Below are positions 1 to 5,669 of a stretch of 5,669 nt of DNA, one piece after another (within the stretch, counting starts at the first letter, position 1; the number at the start of each line of letters is the position of its first letter). The position numbers were made by a program, and so were the translations under genes. The stretch comes from DATJSJ01 sp035504175 (GTDB taxonomy: Bacteria; Pseudomonadota; Alphaproteobacteria; Acetobacterales; Acetobacteraceae): assembly GCA_035504175.1 (NCBI GenBank), contig DATJSJ010000189.1, forward strand, positions 1-5,669. Direction: 5' to 3'. The notes under the pieces were generated by a model. The model did not search any database and was not told the origin of the DNA. It worked only from the letters and a program-made list of their open reading frames with translations.

Positions 1-532
<532 letters not shown>

Positions 533-536
<4 letters not shown>

Positions 537-2062
537 GCCGCGCGCTCCCGGATCGCCAGCAGCCCGGCGAGGAAATCGTCGATGCGCGCGATCTCAGCTT
601 CGGACAGGCGCAGGCCGAGCTTGCTGCGGCGCCAGACCACGTCCTCCGCGGTCATCGCCCATTCGCGCCGGACCAGGTAGCGGATCTCCGCCTCGGTCAA
701 GTCGGCGCCGAAGGCTGCACCGAGATCGTCGAGCGATCGCGCATCGCCCAGCAGCTCGGCGATGCAGGTGCCGTAGGCGCGCAGCAGCCGGCGCAGCATC
801 GGCGCCGGCACGAAGGGCCAGCGCACGCCGGCGCGGCCGAGCTCGGTCTCGAACCCGTCGATCGCGAAATCGCCGCCGGGCAGCGTCTCGCGCCCGGTCC
901 AGCCGGCGGCGCGGCGCGACGCGGCCGGCAGGTACGGCGCCAGCCGCGCCAGCGCCGCGTCGGCCAGCCGGCGATAGGTCGTGATCTTGCCGCCGAAGAT
1001 CGACAGCAGCGGCACCGCATCCGCGGTGGCCCGATCCGCCGGCGCATCGAGCTGCAGCACGTAGTCGCGCGTCGCCTCCTGCGCCATCGATGCGCCGTCA
1101 TCGTACAGCGACCGCACGCCGGAATACGACCAGACCACCTGCTCGGGCGTCACCGGGTTGCGGAAATACTCGCTCGCCGCGGCGCAGAGATAGGCGACCT
1201 CCTCAGGCGAGGCGCGCACCCGCGCCGGATCGCCGTGGAAATCGCGATCGGTGGTGCCGATCAGCGTGAAGTCGCGCTCGTACGGGATCACGAAGAAGAT
1301 CCGCCCGTCGGCATTCTGGAAGATGTAGCAATGCTCGTCGGGATAGAGCCGCGGCACGACGATGTGGCTGCCCTGCACCAGCCGCGCCGTCGCCTTGGCC
1401 GGCGCGCGCACCACGCCGCGCAGCACCTCGCCGACCCAGGGACCGGCGGCGTTGACCAGCGCGCGCGCCCGCACCTCGCGGCGGCGGCCGCCCGATTCCT
1501 GCAGCGTCGCCACCCAGAAGCCGGATTCGCGTGCAGCGGCGACGCAGCGCGTGCGCGGCGCGATCACCGCGCCCTTCTCCGCCGCGTCGCGCGCGTTCAG
1601 CACCACCAGGCGCGAATCCTCGACCCAGCAATCGGAGTATTCGAAGGCGAGCCCGTATTGCGGCTTCAGCATCCGCCCGGCCGGATGCCGGCGGAGCCGC
1701 AGCGTGCGCGTCGCCGGCAGACGCCGGCGCCCGCCCAGATGGTCGTAGACGAACAGGCCGAGCCGCAGCAGCCAGGCCGGGCGCAGCCCCTTGTGATGCG
1801 GCAGCACGAAGCGCAGCGGCCAGATGATGTGCGGCGCGATCGCCCACAGCACCTCGCGCTCGAGCAGCGACTCGCGCACCAGGCGGAACTCGCGGTGCTC
1901 GAGATAGCGCAGCCCGCCATGGATCAGCTTGGTCGAGGCGGACGAGGTGCCGGAGCCGAGATCGCCGGCCTCGCACAGGAACACGGAGTGGCCGAGACCC
2001 GCGGCGGCGCGGGCGATGCCGCTGCCGTTGATCCCCCCGCCGATGATGGCGAGGTCGAACAT
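533..2062 (-). CDS. glpD: Aerobic glycerol-3-phosphate dehydrogenase, FAD-dependent
   Basis: Oxidises sn-glycerol-3-phosphate to dihydroxyacetone phosphate, passing electrons through FAD to the quinone pool at the inner membrane; central step of glycerol catabolism. The 509-residue product is close to E. coli GlpD (501). Seen: N-terminal FAD Rossmann motif IIGGGING (6-13), ribose-binding acidic residue E31, SSASTKLIHGGLRYLEH (about 40-56), GSHIVVPR (231-238), FVIPYERDFTLIGTTD (257-272), YSGVR (313-317), TRDY (331-334), IFGGKITTYR (355-364) and the C-terminal DAO_C-type helical region (about 385-505). R52, Y53, H233, R317, R332 and K359 occupy positions matching the conserved substrate-site residues of E. 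coli GlpD. I chose the ATG at 2060-2062 because it sits five residues before the FAD motif, as in the family; in-frame ATGs at 2107 and 2155 would add unconserved sequence, and the latter overlaps the promoter box. Shine-Dalgarno match is poor. Third gene of the minus-strand block, after glpR and before glpS. Confidence 0.95.
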
Positions 2063-2095
2063 GCCCGACGGTCCGGCCGGTTCCACGCCTCGGAC

Positions 2096-2115
2096 GCCCC
2101 CTCTCATGCGGGGGC
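2096..2115 (-). other. GC-rich hairpin in the presumed glpD mRNA leader
   Basis: Perfect inverted repeat GCCCCC / GGGGGC (2096-2101 and 2110-2115) with an 8-nt loop, ending 33 nt before the chosen glpD start. If transcription begins just downstream of the TATAAT box at 2154-2159, the leader is about 85 nt and contains this hairpin. The loop holds an in-frame ATG (2105-2107). No T-run follows on the minus strand, so it is not a classical terminator; it may affect translation or mRNA stability. Function is inference; in DNA this GC-rich a 6-bp arm can also occur by chance. Confidence 0.4.
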
Positions 2116-2135
2116 ATGTGCCTCGCCCCTCGTTG

Positions 2136-2157
2136 CGGAACGTTAATCCGAACATTA
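2136..2157 (-). promoter_or_regulatory. Candidate GlpR operator in front of glpD
   Basis: On the minus strand, AATGTTCG (2156 to 2149) matches exactly the half-site WATGTTCG of the E. coli GlpR operator. A second related decamer follows with a 12-bp period: TAATGTTCGG (2157-2148) and TAACGTTCCG (2145-2136), identical at 8 of 10 positions. The arrangement is a direct repeat rather than the E. coli inverted repeat, so the second half is the weak part of the call. The site overlaps the -10-like box, a position suited to repression. The GlpR encoded next door has TPQTIRRDLNEL in its recognition helix, nearly the same as the E. coli protein, which makes a shared half-site plausible. Confidence 0.55.
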
Positions 2158-2159
2158 TA
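2154..2159 (-). promoter_or_regulatory. Candidate -10 box of the glpD promoter (TATAAT)
   Basis: Perfect TATAAT on the minus strand, 91 nt before the glpD start codon and in the only AT-rich patch of the gap. No good -35 hexamer lies at 16-18 bp; the nearest TTG-containing words (TTTGAT, TTGCCA) are 13 and 4 nt away. The promoter may therefore be weak or need an activator, or the true promoter may use TTGCCA with a poorer -10 around 2141-2146. It would give glpD its own transcript downstream of the glpR terminator. Confidence 0.5.
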
Positions 2160-2193
2160 TGGCTGGCAAGCGATCAAAGTGGCCGGGAAAACG

Positions 2194-2225
2194 AAAAAAT
2201 CGCGCCCCTGAGCGAGGAGGGGAGC
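2194..2225 (-). terminator. Rho-independent terminator after glpR
   Basis: Read on the minus strand, an imperfect stem GCTCCCCT / AGGGGCGC (2225-2218 and 2209-2202, seven pairs with one mismatch) closes an 8-nt loop and is followed after two bases by TTTTTT (2199-2194). It begins about 40 nt after the glpR stop. It would end the oxygenase-glpR transcript, fully or partly, before glpD, which has its own TATAAT box further on. Read-through cannot be judged from sequence. Confidence 0.6.
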
Positions 2226-2264
2226 CGCCGAAGGGCGATCGGGCGCCGCGACGGGCGCGGGCCG

Positions 2265-3065
2265 CTACGCCTCCGGCTCGACCGGGCCGCCGGCCTCGAC
2301 CACCTCGACCCCATGCCGCTCGCACAGCTCGGCGATCTCGGGCGAGGGCAGGCGGTCGGTCACCAGCACGTCGATATCGGCCAGATGCGCGATGCGCACC
2401 GGCGCCGCGCGGGCGAACTTGCTGCTGTCCGCGGCGAGCACAACGCGCCGCGCATTCTCGATGATCGCGCGCGAAACCTCGACCTCGCGCACGTCGAAAT
2501 CGAGCAGCGTGCCGTCCGGATCGATCGCGGAGGTGCCGATCACCGCCAGGTCGACGCGGAACTGTCGCACCAGCTCGACCGGGGCGGAGCCGATGATGCC
2601 GCCGTCGCTGCGCCGCACCGCGCCGCCGGCCAGGATCACCTCGATCCCGGGACAGGGATAGAGCTCGCGGGCGACGTTGAGGTTGTTGGTGATCACCAGC
2701 AGGCCGTGATGCGCAGTGAGCGCCCGCGCCACTTCCTCGGTGGTGGTGCCGAGATTGATGAACAGCGACGAACTGTCCGGTACCAGCCGCGCCGTCGCCT
2801 CGCCGATCAGGCGCTTGTGCGGCTGCGCCACCAGCTTGCGCGCCTCGTAGGCAAGATTCTCCACGCCCGAGGCGATCATCGCGCCGCCGTGCACGCGGGT
2901 CATCGCGCGAGCGTCGCAAAGCTCGTTCAGATCGCGCCTTATGGTCTGCGGCGTCACCGCGAAGCGCGCGGCGAGGTCCTCGACCGACACGCGGCCGGCC
3001 TCGCGCGCCAGGACGAGGATTTCCGATTGCCGCCGCGAGATCGGCCGGGTCAGCCGGTTGTCCAT
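2265..3065 (-). CDS. glpR: Glycerol-3-phosphate regulon repressor, DeoR family
   Basis: Cytoplasmic DNA-binding repressor; in the family, sn-glycerol-3-phosphate binding releases the operator. The product is 266 residues (E. coli GlpR is 252). N-terminal DeoR winged helix-turn-helix at about 12-65, with recognition segment FAVTPQTIRRDLNEL and the RVHGGA wing end (58-62). The C-terminal DeoRC sensor domain shows NLGTTTEEVA (104-113), TNNLNVA (126-132), LAGGAVRRSDGGIIG (145-159), QFRVDLAVIGTSAIDPDG (168-185), DFDVREVE (189-196) and AADSSKF (211-217). The stretches GGIIG, QFR-D and DG-LL-FD--EV closely follow E. coli GlpR, so this is more specific than a generic DeoR call. I chose the ATG at 3063-3065, 14 bp after the oxygenase stop; the same frame stays open upstream to 3740 but only as an overlap with that gene. 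Probably cotranscribed with the oxygenase; a terminator and a separate promoter lie between it and glpD. Confidence 0.93.
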   Translation of the reverse strand: MDNRLTRPISRRQSEILVLAREAGRVSVEDLAARFAVTPQTIRRDLNELCDARAMTRVHGGAMIASGVENLAYEARKLVAQPHKRLIGEATARLVPDSSSLFINLGTTTEEVARALTAHHGLLVITNNLNVARELYPCPGIEVILAGGAVRRSDGGIIGSAPVELVRQFRVDLAVIGTSAIDPDGTLLDFDVREVEVSRAIIENARRVVLAADSSKFARAAPVRIAHLADIDVLVTDRLPSPEIAELCERHGVEVVEAGGPVEPEA

Positions 3066-3079
3066 GCGGGTGCCGTCCG

Positions 3080-3709
3080 TCAGAGGCTGAGATTGAAGGC
3101 GATGGAAATGCGCAGTCCCTGGCCGCGATACGGCCGCACCTGGTGGAACAGCCAGGAGGGAAACAGGAACAGCAGCCCGGGGCGCGGCCGGATCGTCTCC
3201 GCGCTGCCGACGGAGCGGCCGTCTTCGCCGGCAAATTTCAGCGCCGGCGCATACATCCCCGGTCCGGGCCCGCGCGGATCGAGCATCTCGAACTCGCCGC
3301 CGAGCGCGGGATCGGCGGCGCAGCCGCCATCCTCGACATAGTACGTGCCGGACCAGACCGAGCCCGGGTGGTAGTGGCAGATGTTGCTGTCGCCGGGGCC
3401 GTTGACATTGGCCCAGGCCCGCACCTTCCAGGCCGGCTGCACCGGCGCGCCGTCGCGATCGGCGGTGAGCTGGGTCGCGACGTTCCGGGCGATGTCGAGG
3501 ATCTCGGTCACGGGCTCGCCACCCCACTCGGCGAGGTTGCGGTCGGAATGCCAGCCGCCGGCGTTCGACGCCTGGGCGGACGGCATCGCCTCGCGGCGGC
3601 GCAGGATCAGCTCGGCCAGCACCCGGTTTCGCGCCGCCGCGTCGGGCAGTTCGACGGCGGCCACCGGGGTCGCGAACAGGCCTTTCACGGCAATCTCGAT
3701 GCGCGGCAT
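3080..3709 (-). CDS. Putative 2OG-Fe(II) oxygenase (PF13759 / TIGR02466 type)
   Basis: Predicted cytoplasmic double-stranded beta-helix protein of 209 residues, related to 2-oxoglutarate/Fe(II)-dependent oxygenases; its substrate is not known. Seen: an N-terminal helical part (about 20-85, containing WHSD at 53-56), then the core with WANVNGPGDSNICHYHPGS (99-117), SGTYYV (120-125), a GPGMYAP segment (148-154), PGLLFLFPSWLFHQVRPY (177-194) and R200 in LRISIAFNL. Likely metal ligands are H112, H114 and H189, with R200 as 2-oxoglutarate-binding arginine. The first motif reads H-Y-H, not the usual H-x-D. ATG at 3707-3709 has a GGGG stretch upstream as a possible ribosome site. It ends 14 bp before glpR, implying one transcript, yet I know of no glycerol-pathway role for this family; some relatives sit near TPR or glycan genes. 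Family call is good, function open. Confidence 0.78.
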   Translation of the reverse strand: MPRIEIAVKGLFATPVAAVELPDAAARNRVLAELILRRREAMPSAQASNAGGWHSDRNLAEWGGEPVTEILDIARNVATQLTADRDGAPVQPAWKVRAWANVNGPGDSNICHYHPGSVWSGTYYVEDGGCAADPALGGEFEMLDPRGPGPGMYAPALKFAGEDGRSVGSAETIRPRPGLLFLFPSWLFHQVRPYRGQGLRISIAFNLSL

Positions 3710-3733
3710 GAACCCAAATCCCCGGCGGGGGCG

Positions 3734-3765
3734 CTAACACCGGCCCAGCGTCCGCCGGCTGTCAA
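3734..3765 (-). promoter_or_regulatory. Weak candidate promoter for the oxygenase-glpR unit
   Basis: A perfect TTGACA (3765 to 3760) lies 50 nt before the oxygenase start codon on the minus strand. The best -10-like words after it, GTGTTA and TGTTAG, are poor matches at 19-20 bp spacing. Alphaproteobacterial -10 boxes are often loose, so this remains possible. A short CCCC-GGC-GGGG dyad (3720-3730) lies between it and the gene. Confidence 0.3.
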
Positions 3766-3928
3766 GCCGCGTACGGGGCCGGTAGTGCTTCGGTGGCGGT
3801 GCGGGGCGCATCACCCGACATGCGACCGCCGGGCTTCCGGTCGGGACGCCAGCATCTCCGCAACGCCGGCCGCGCGATGCCGCGTGGGCGGCAGGCGCGC
3901 CCGATGTCGCCGGTCTGCCCTGCTCGGG

Positions 3929-3967
3929 AAAACCAGCGAACCGACCCGTTTCTGTCGCGATACGCTG
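3929..3967 (-). terminator. Candidate terminator after the LysR-family gene
   Basis: On the minus strand, 20 nt after the LysR-family stop, a nested stem CAGCG/CGCTG (3938-3934 pairing with 3967-3963) and CGAC/GTCG (3942-3945 with 3954-3957), separated by an internal loop, is followed by GTTTT (T-run 3932-3929). The stem is interrupted and the T-run is short, so it would be a modest terminator. The rest of the 278-bp gap to the oxygenase shows no supportable gene; a CGACCG / CGGTCG inverted repeat (3823-3828, 3838-3843) is the only other small dyad seen. Confidence 0.35.
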
Positions 3968-3987
3968 CCTGGTCGCCGCCCGCCCGC

Positions 3988-4899
3988 TCAGCCAACCAGA
4001 CCATCGGGCGTCGGCGCGGCGTTCCCGATCCCGAGCTCCGCCAGCAGCCAGTCGACGAAGCGGCGAAGCGCCTGGAAATCCTCCTTCGTGGGCGGGAACA
4101 CCAGCCAGTGCCCGACATAGCGGACATCGCGCGCCCGTCCGGCGAGCGGCCGCACGAGCCGGCCCGAGGCAAGCTCACGTTCCGCCAGCCGCAGCGATTC
4201 GAGCGCCACGCCGAGTCCGTCGACCGCCGCGGCAATCGCGAGGAAGCTGCGATCGAAGCGCGGACCACTCGGCGCCGGCGCGGCGAGGCCGTTGGCGGCG
4301 AACCACATGTCCCAGCGCACCTTCTTGTTGTCGCTCTCGATCAAAGTCTGGCCGAGCAGCGCGCGGGGATCGATGATCCGATATGCAAGCTCCGGCGCAC
4401 AAAGCGGCGTCACCACCTCCTCACCGAGCGGCAGCGTCACCATTCCTTCCAGCCGCGGCTTGCCGTAGACGATGTCGGCGTCGAACTCGTCCGAGACGAA
4501 CCGGGTGTAGTCGGTGCTTGCGGCGAGCCGCAGCTCGATCCCGGGACATTCCCGCCGGAACCGCCCGAGCCGGGGCGTCAGCCATTGCGCCGCGAAACTC
4601 GGCGCGCAGTGCAGCCGCAGCAGGTGCATGTCCCGCGCCGAGACCGCGACGATGCCGCGGCGCAATTCGGCAAAACCGCGCTCCACATAGCGCAGCAGCA
4701 CTTCGCCTTCCGGCGTCAGGGCCATGCTGCGGCCGTCGCGCATGAACAGCACGGCGGCGAGCTCGGCCTCCAGCTTGCGCACCGCGTGGCTGACGGCGCT
4801 CGGCGTCAGCAGCAGCTCTTCGGCCGCGGCGCGGAACGACCCGCCACGGGCCGCGGCCTCGAACACGCGCAGCGCGGAGAGCGGAAGGTATTGGCGCAT
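3988..4899 (-). CDS. LysR-family transcriptional regulator, GcvA-like
   Basis: Cytoplasmic DNA-binding regulator of 303 residues, normal for the family (about 300). N-terminal winged helix-turn-helix: LSALRVFEAAARGGSFRAAA (7-26), LTPSAVSHAVRKLE (31-44), LF-R-GR-M-LTPEGE (51-66). The effector-binding domain (about 92-295) opens with LHCAPSFAAQWLTPRLGRF and includes DADIVYG (140-146) and RFDRSFLAIAAAVDGLGVAL (214-233), all characteristic of the GcvA-like subgroup. The start ATG at 4897-4899 gives the usual MR-YLPLSALR beginning; upstream in-frame GTG (4921-4923) and TTG (4933-4935) would add unconserved residues and run into the inverted repeat. No good Shine-Dalgarno is seen before this ATG. 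It is divergent from the SDR gene across 98 bp, so it most likely controls that gene and itself. Despite the resemblance, nothing here links it to glycine cleavage; the effector is unknown. Confidence 0.9.
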   Translation of the reverse strand: MRQYLPLSALRVFEAAARGGSFRAAAEELLLTPSAVSHAVRKLEAELAAVLFMRDGRSMALTPEGEVLLRYVERGFAELRRGIVAVSARDMHLLRLHCAPSFAAQWLTPRLGRFRRECPGIELRLAASTDYTRFVSDEFDADIVYGKPRLEGMVTLPLGEEVVTPLCAPELAYRIIDPRALLGQTLIESDNKKVRWDMWFAANGLAAPAPSGPRFDRSFLAIAAAVDGLGVALESLRLAERELASGRLVRPLAGRARDVRYVGHWLVFPPTKEDFQALRRFVDWLLAELGIGNAAPTPDGLVG

Positions 4900-4918
4900 C
4901 GGGCAATGATGAACCGGA

Positions 4919-4954
4919 TTCACCTTATGGTGCAAACTTCGCGTTTTGGCGCGA
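4919..4954. promoter_or_regulatory. Paired inverted repeats in the LysR/SDR divergent promoter region
   Basis: Two small dyads: CACC-TTAT-GGTG (4921-4932), flanked by T4919 and A4934, and TCGCG-TTTTGG-CGCGA (4939-4954). Their centres are exactly 20 bp apart, about two helical turns, so bound dimers would face the same side of DNA, as LysR-type tetramers require. Both are bounded by a T...A pair 15 bp apart. The two arms differ in sequence, and neither is a textbook T-N11-A box, so this is a candidate only. Confidence 0.35.
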
Positions 4955-4986
4955 CCCGCCCCGGCGGCAGATTGGCGGCAAGCAAC

Positions 4987-4992
4987 GAGGAA
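4987..4992 (+). promoter_or_regulatory. Ribosome binding site of the SDR gene (GAGGAA)
   Basis: GAGGAA ends 5 nt before the ATG at 4998-5000. It is the clearest Shine-Dalgarno in the window and fixes the SDR start. Confidence 0.7.
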
Positions 4993-4997
4993 ACGTC

Positions 4998-5669
4998 ATG
5001 CTATTGGATGGCAAGACGGCCGCCATTTCCGGCGCCGCCAGCCCGCGGGGAATCGGCCTCGCGACCGCCCGACTCTTTGCCCAGCACGGCGCCCGGGTCG
5101 CGATTCTGGACGTGGACGCCGACCAGGCGCGCGCGGCCGCCGCGGACCTGGGCGCGGACCATCTGGGCGTCACCTGCGACGTCACCGACGACGCCGCGTG
5201 CCGTGCCGCCGCCGGGCAGGTGATCGCGCAATTCGGATCGCTCGACATCCTGATCAACAATGCCGGGATCACCCAGCCGCTGAAGCTCATGCAGATCGGG
5301 CGGCCGGAATGGGACGCGGTGCTCGACGTGAACCTGCGCGGCGTCCTGCTGTTGAGTCAGGCGTTCATCCCGCACATGCGTGCGCGCCGTCGCGGCTCGA
5401 TCGCCTGCATGTCATCGGTCTCCGCGCAGCGCGGCGGCGGCATTTTCGGCGGCCCGCACTATTCGGCGGCGAAGGCCGGCGTGCTCGGCCTGGCCAAGGC
5501 AATGGCCCGGGAGCTGGGACCGGACGGGATTCGCGTCAACTGCGTCACCCCGGGTCTGATCCAGACCGACATCACGGGCGGGAAGCTCACCAACGAGATG
5601 CGCACCGACATCCTCAAGGGTATTCCGCTCAACCGTCTCGGCGATGCGGCCGACGTTGCCGGCGCCTTT
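4998..5669 (+). CDS. Short-chain dehydrogenase/reductase (SDR), FabG-like, 3' end cut by window edge
   Basis: NAD(P)-dependent oxidoreductase of the classical SDR family; 224 residues are visible of a usual 245-255, with no stop before the edge. Seen: cofactor glycine motif SGAASPRGIG (11-20), acidic D38 at the end of beta-2 (VAILDVD), which favours NAD(H), CDV (60-62), NNAG (87-90), N112 in VNLRG, catalytic S140, Y155 and K159 in PHYSAAKAG, and the PG motif in RVNCVTPGLIQTDITGG (179-195). The glycine motif is two residues longer than the plain TGxxxGxG form, as in the known TGAASPRGIG variant. The only missing part is the last strand and C-terminal helix. It is divergent from the GcvA-like regulator, which suggests regulated catabolism of a hydroxy- or keto-substrate. 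It is often auto-named 3-oxoacyl-ACP reductase, but the single-gene setting next to a LysR regulator argues against a housekeeping fatty-acid role. Substrate cannot be told from sequence. Confidence 0.9.
   Translation, partial: MLLDGKTAAISGAASPRGIGLATARLFAQHGARVAILDVDADQARAAAADLGADHLGVTCDVTDDAACRAAAGQVIAQFGSLDILINNAGITQPLKLMQIGRPEWDAVLDVNLRGVLLLSQAFIPHMRARRRGSIACMSSVSAQRGGGIFGGPHYSAAKAGVLGLAKAMARELGPDGIRVNCVTPGLIQTDITGGKLTNEMRTDILKGIPLNRLGDAADVAGAF

Noticed and set aside
1203..2177. 324-codon minus-strand frame overlapping glpD, with a purine-rich stretch before its internal ATG at 2115-2117
   Set aside because: It overlaps glpD in another frame and its product is an Arg/Ala/Gly-rich string. 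The purine-rich stretch is just leader sequence.
2181..2200. Minus-strand TTTTTTCGTTTTCCC read as a second operator of the CGAAAA type known for some DeoR-family repressors
   Set aside because: The T-run is explained by the terminator and there is only one clear CGTTTT word, so I did not list it as a site.
1929..3341. Long plus-strand open frame (470 codons) opposite glpD and glpR
   Set aside because: The translation is low-complexity, rich in Arg, Ala, Gly and His without a domain, and it runs antisense to two confidently identified genes. High GC makes such open shadow frames common.
3066..3740. N-terminal extension of glpR through the oxygenase gene (491-codon frame)
   Set aside because: The extension is the oxygenase gene read in another frame; GlpR homology begins just after the ATG at 3065.
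3710..3987. Possible small gene between the oxygenase and the LysR gene
   Set aside because: The only long frame there (3762-4268, minus) is a shadow of the LysR gene running on into the gap, with no motif and no ribosome site.
3793..5223. Long plus-strand open frame (476 codons) across the LysR gene and into the SDR gene
   Set aside because: It is antisense to the LysR gene and out of frame with the SDR; composition is shadow-like and there is no recognisable motif.

Overview
This is a high-GC (about 70% by eye) window of ordinary bacterial chromosome or megaplasmid, with tightly packed genes and almost all AT-rich sequence confined to short intergenic gaps. Gene content and protein wording (a GlpS-type glycerol ABC ATPase beside GlpD and GlpR, and a GcvA-like LysR regulator facing an SDR) point to an alphaproteobacterium, most likely of the Rhizobiales or Rhodospirillales type. 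That placement is inference from family resemblance, not a search result.

Layout. From right to left on the minus strand, 3709 to the left edge, lies a glycerol/glycerol-3-phosphate block: a putative 2OG-Fe(II) oxygenase of the PF13759/TIGR02466 type (3080-3709), then 14 bp later the DeoR-family repressor glpR (2265-3065), a 202-bp gap, glpD (533-2062), and the first 178 codons of glpS (1-536), which overlaps glpD by 4 bp (ATGA) and runs off the window. The gap between glpR and glpD carries, in transcription order, a likely rho-independent terminator, a TATAAT box fused to a half-site identical to the E. coli GlpR half-site, and a strong GC hairpin in the presumed glpD leader. In rhizobia the glpS neighbours would be glpT, glpP, glpQ, glpU and glpV (glycerol ABC transporter) and possibly glpK; those would lie off the left edge.

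The right side holds a second, unrelated unit: a GcvA-like LysR regulator (3988-4899, minus) divergent from a short-chain dehydrogenase/reductase (4998-5669, plus, cut by the right edge). Their shared 98-bp gap contains two small inverted repeats whose centres are 20 bp apart, candidate regulator sites. Between the LysR gene and the oxygenase (3710-3987, 278 bp) there is no convincing gene, only a weak candidate terminator for the LysR gene and a perfect TTGACA -35-like box in front of the oxygenase.

How it works together: GlpS would energise glycerol import, a kinase outside the window would make sn-glycerol-3-phosphate, GlpD would oxidise it to DHAP at the membrane, and GlpR would repress the set until glycerol-3-phosphate accumulates. 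The role of the oxygenase in this block is unknown. I see no mobile element, CRISPR array, RNA gene or clearly new system here; the points most worth checking are the glpR-glpD control region and the oxygenase-glpR pairing.
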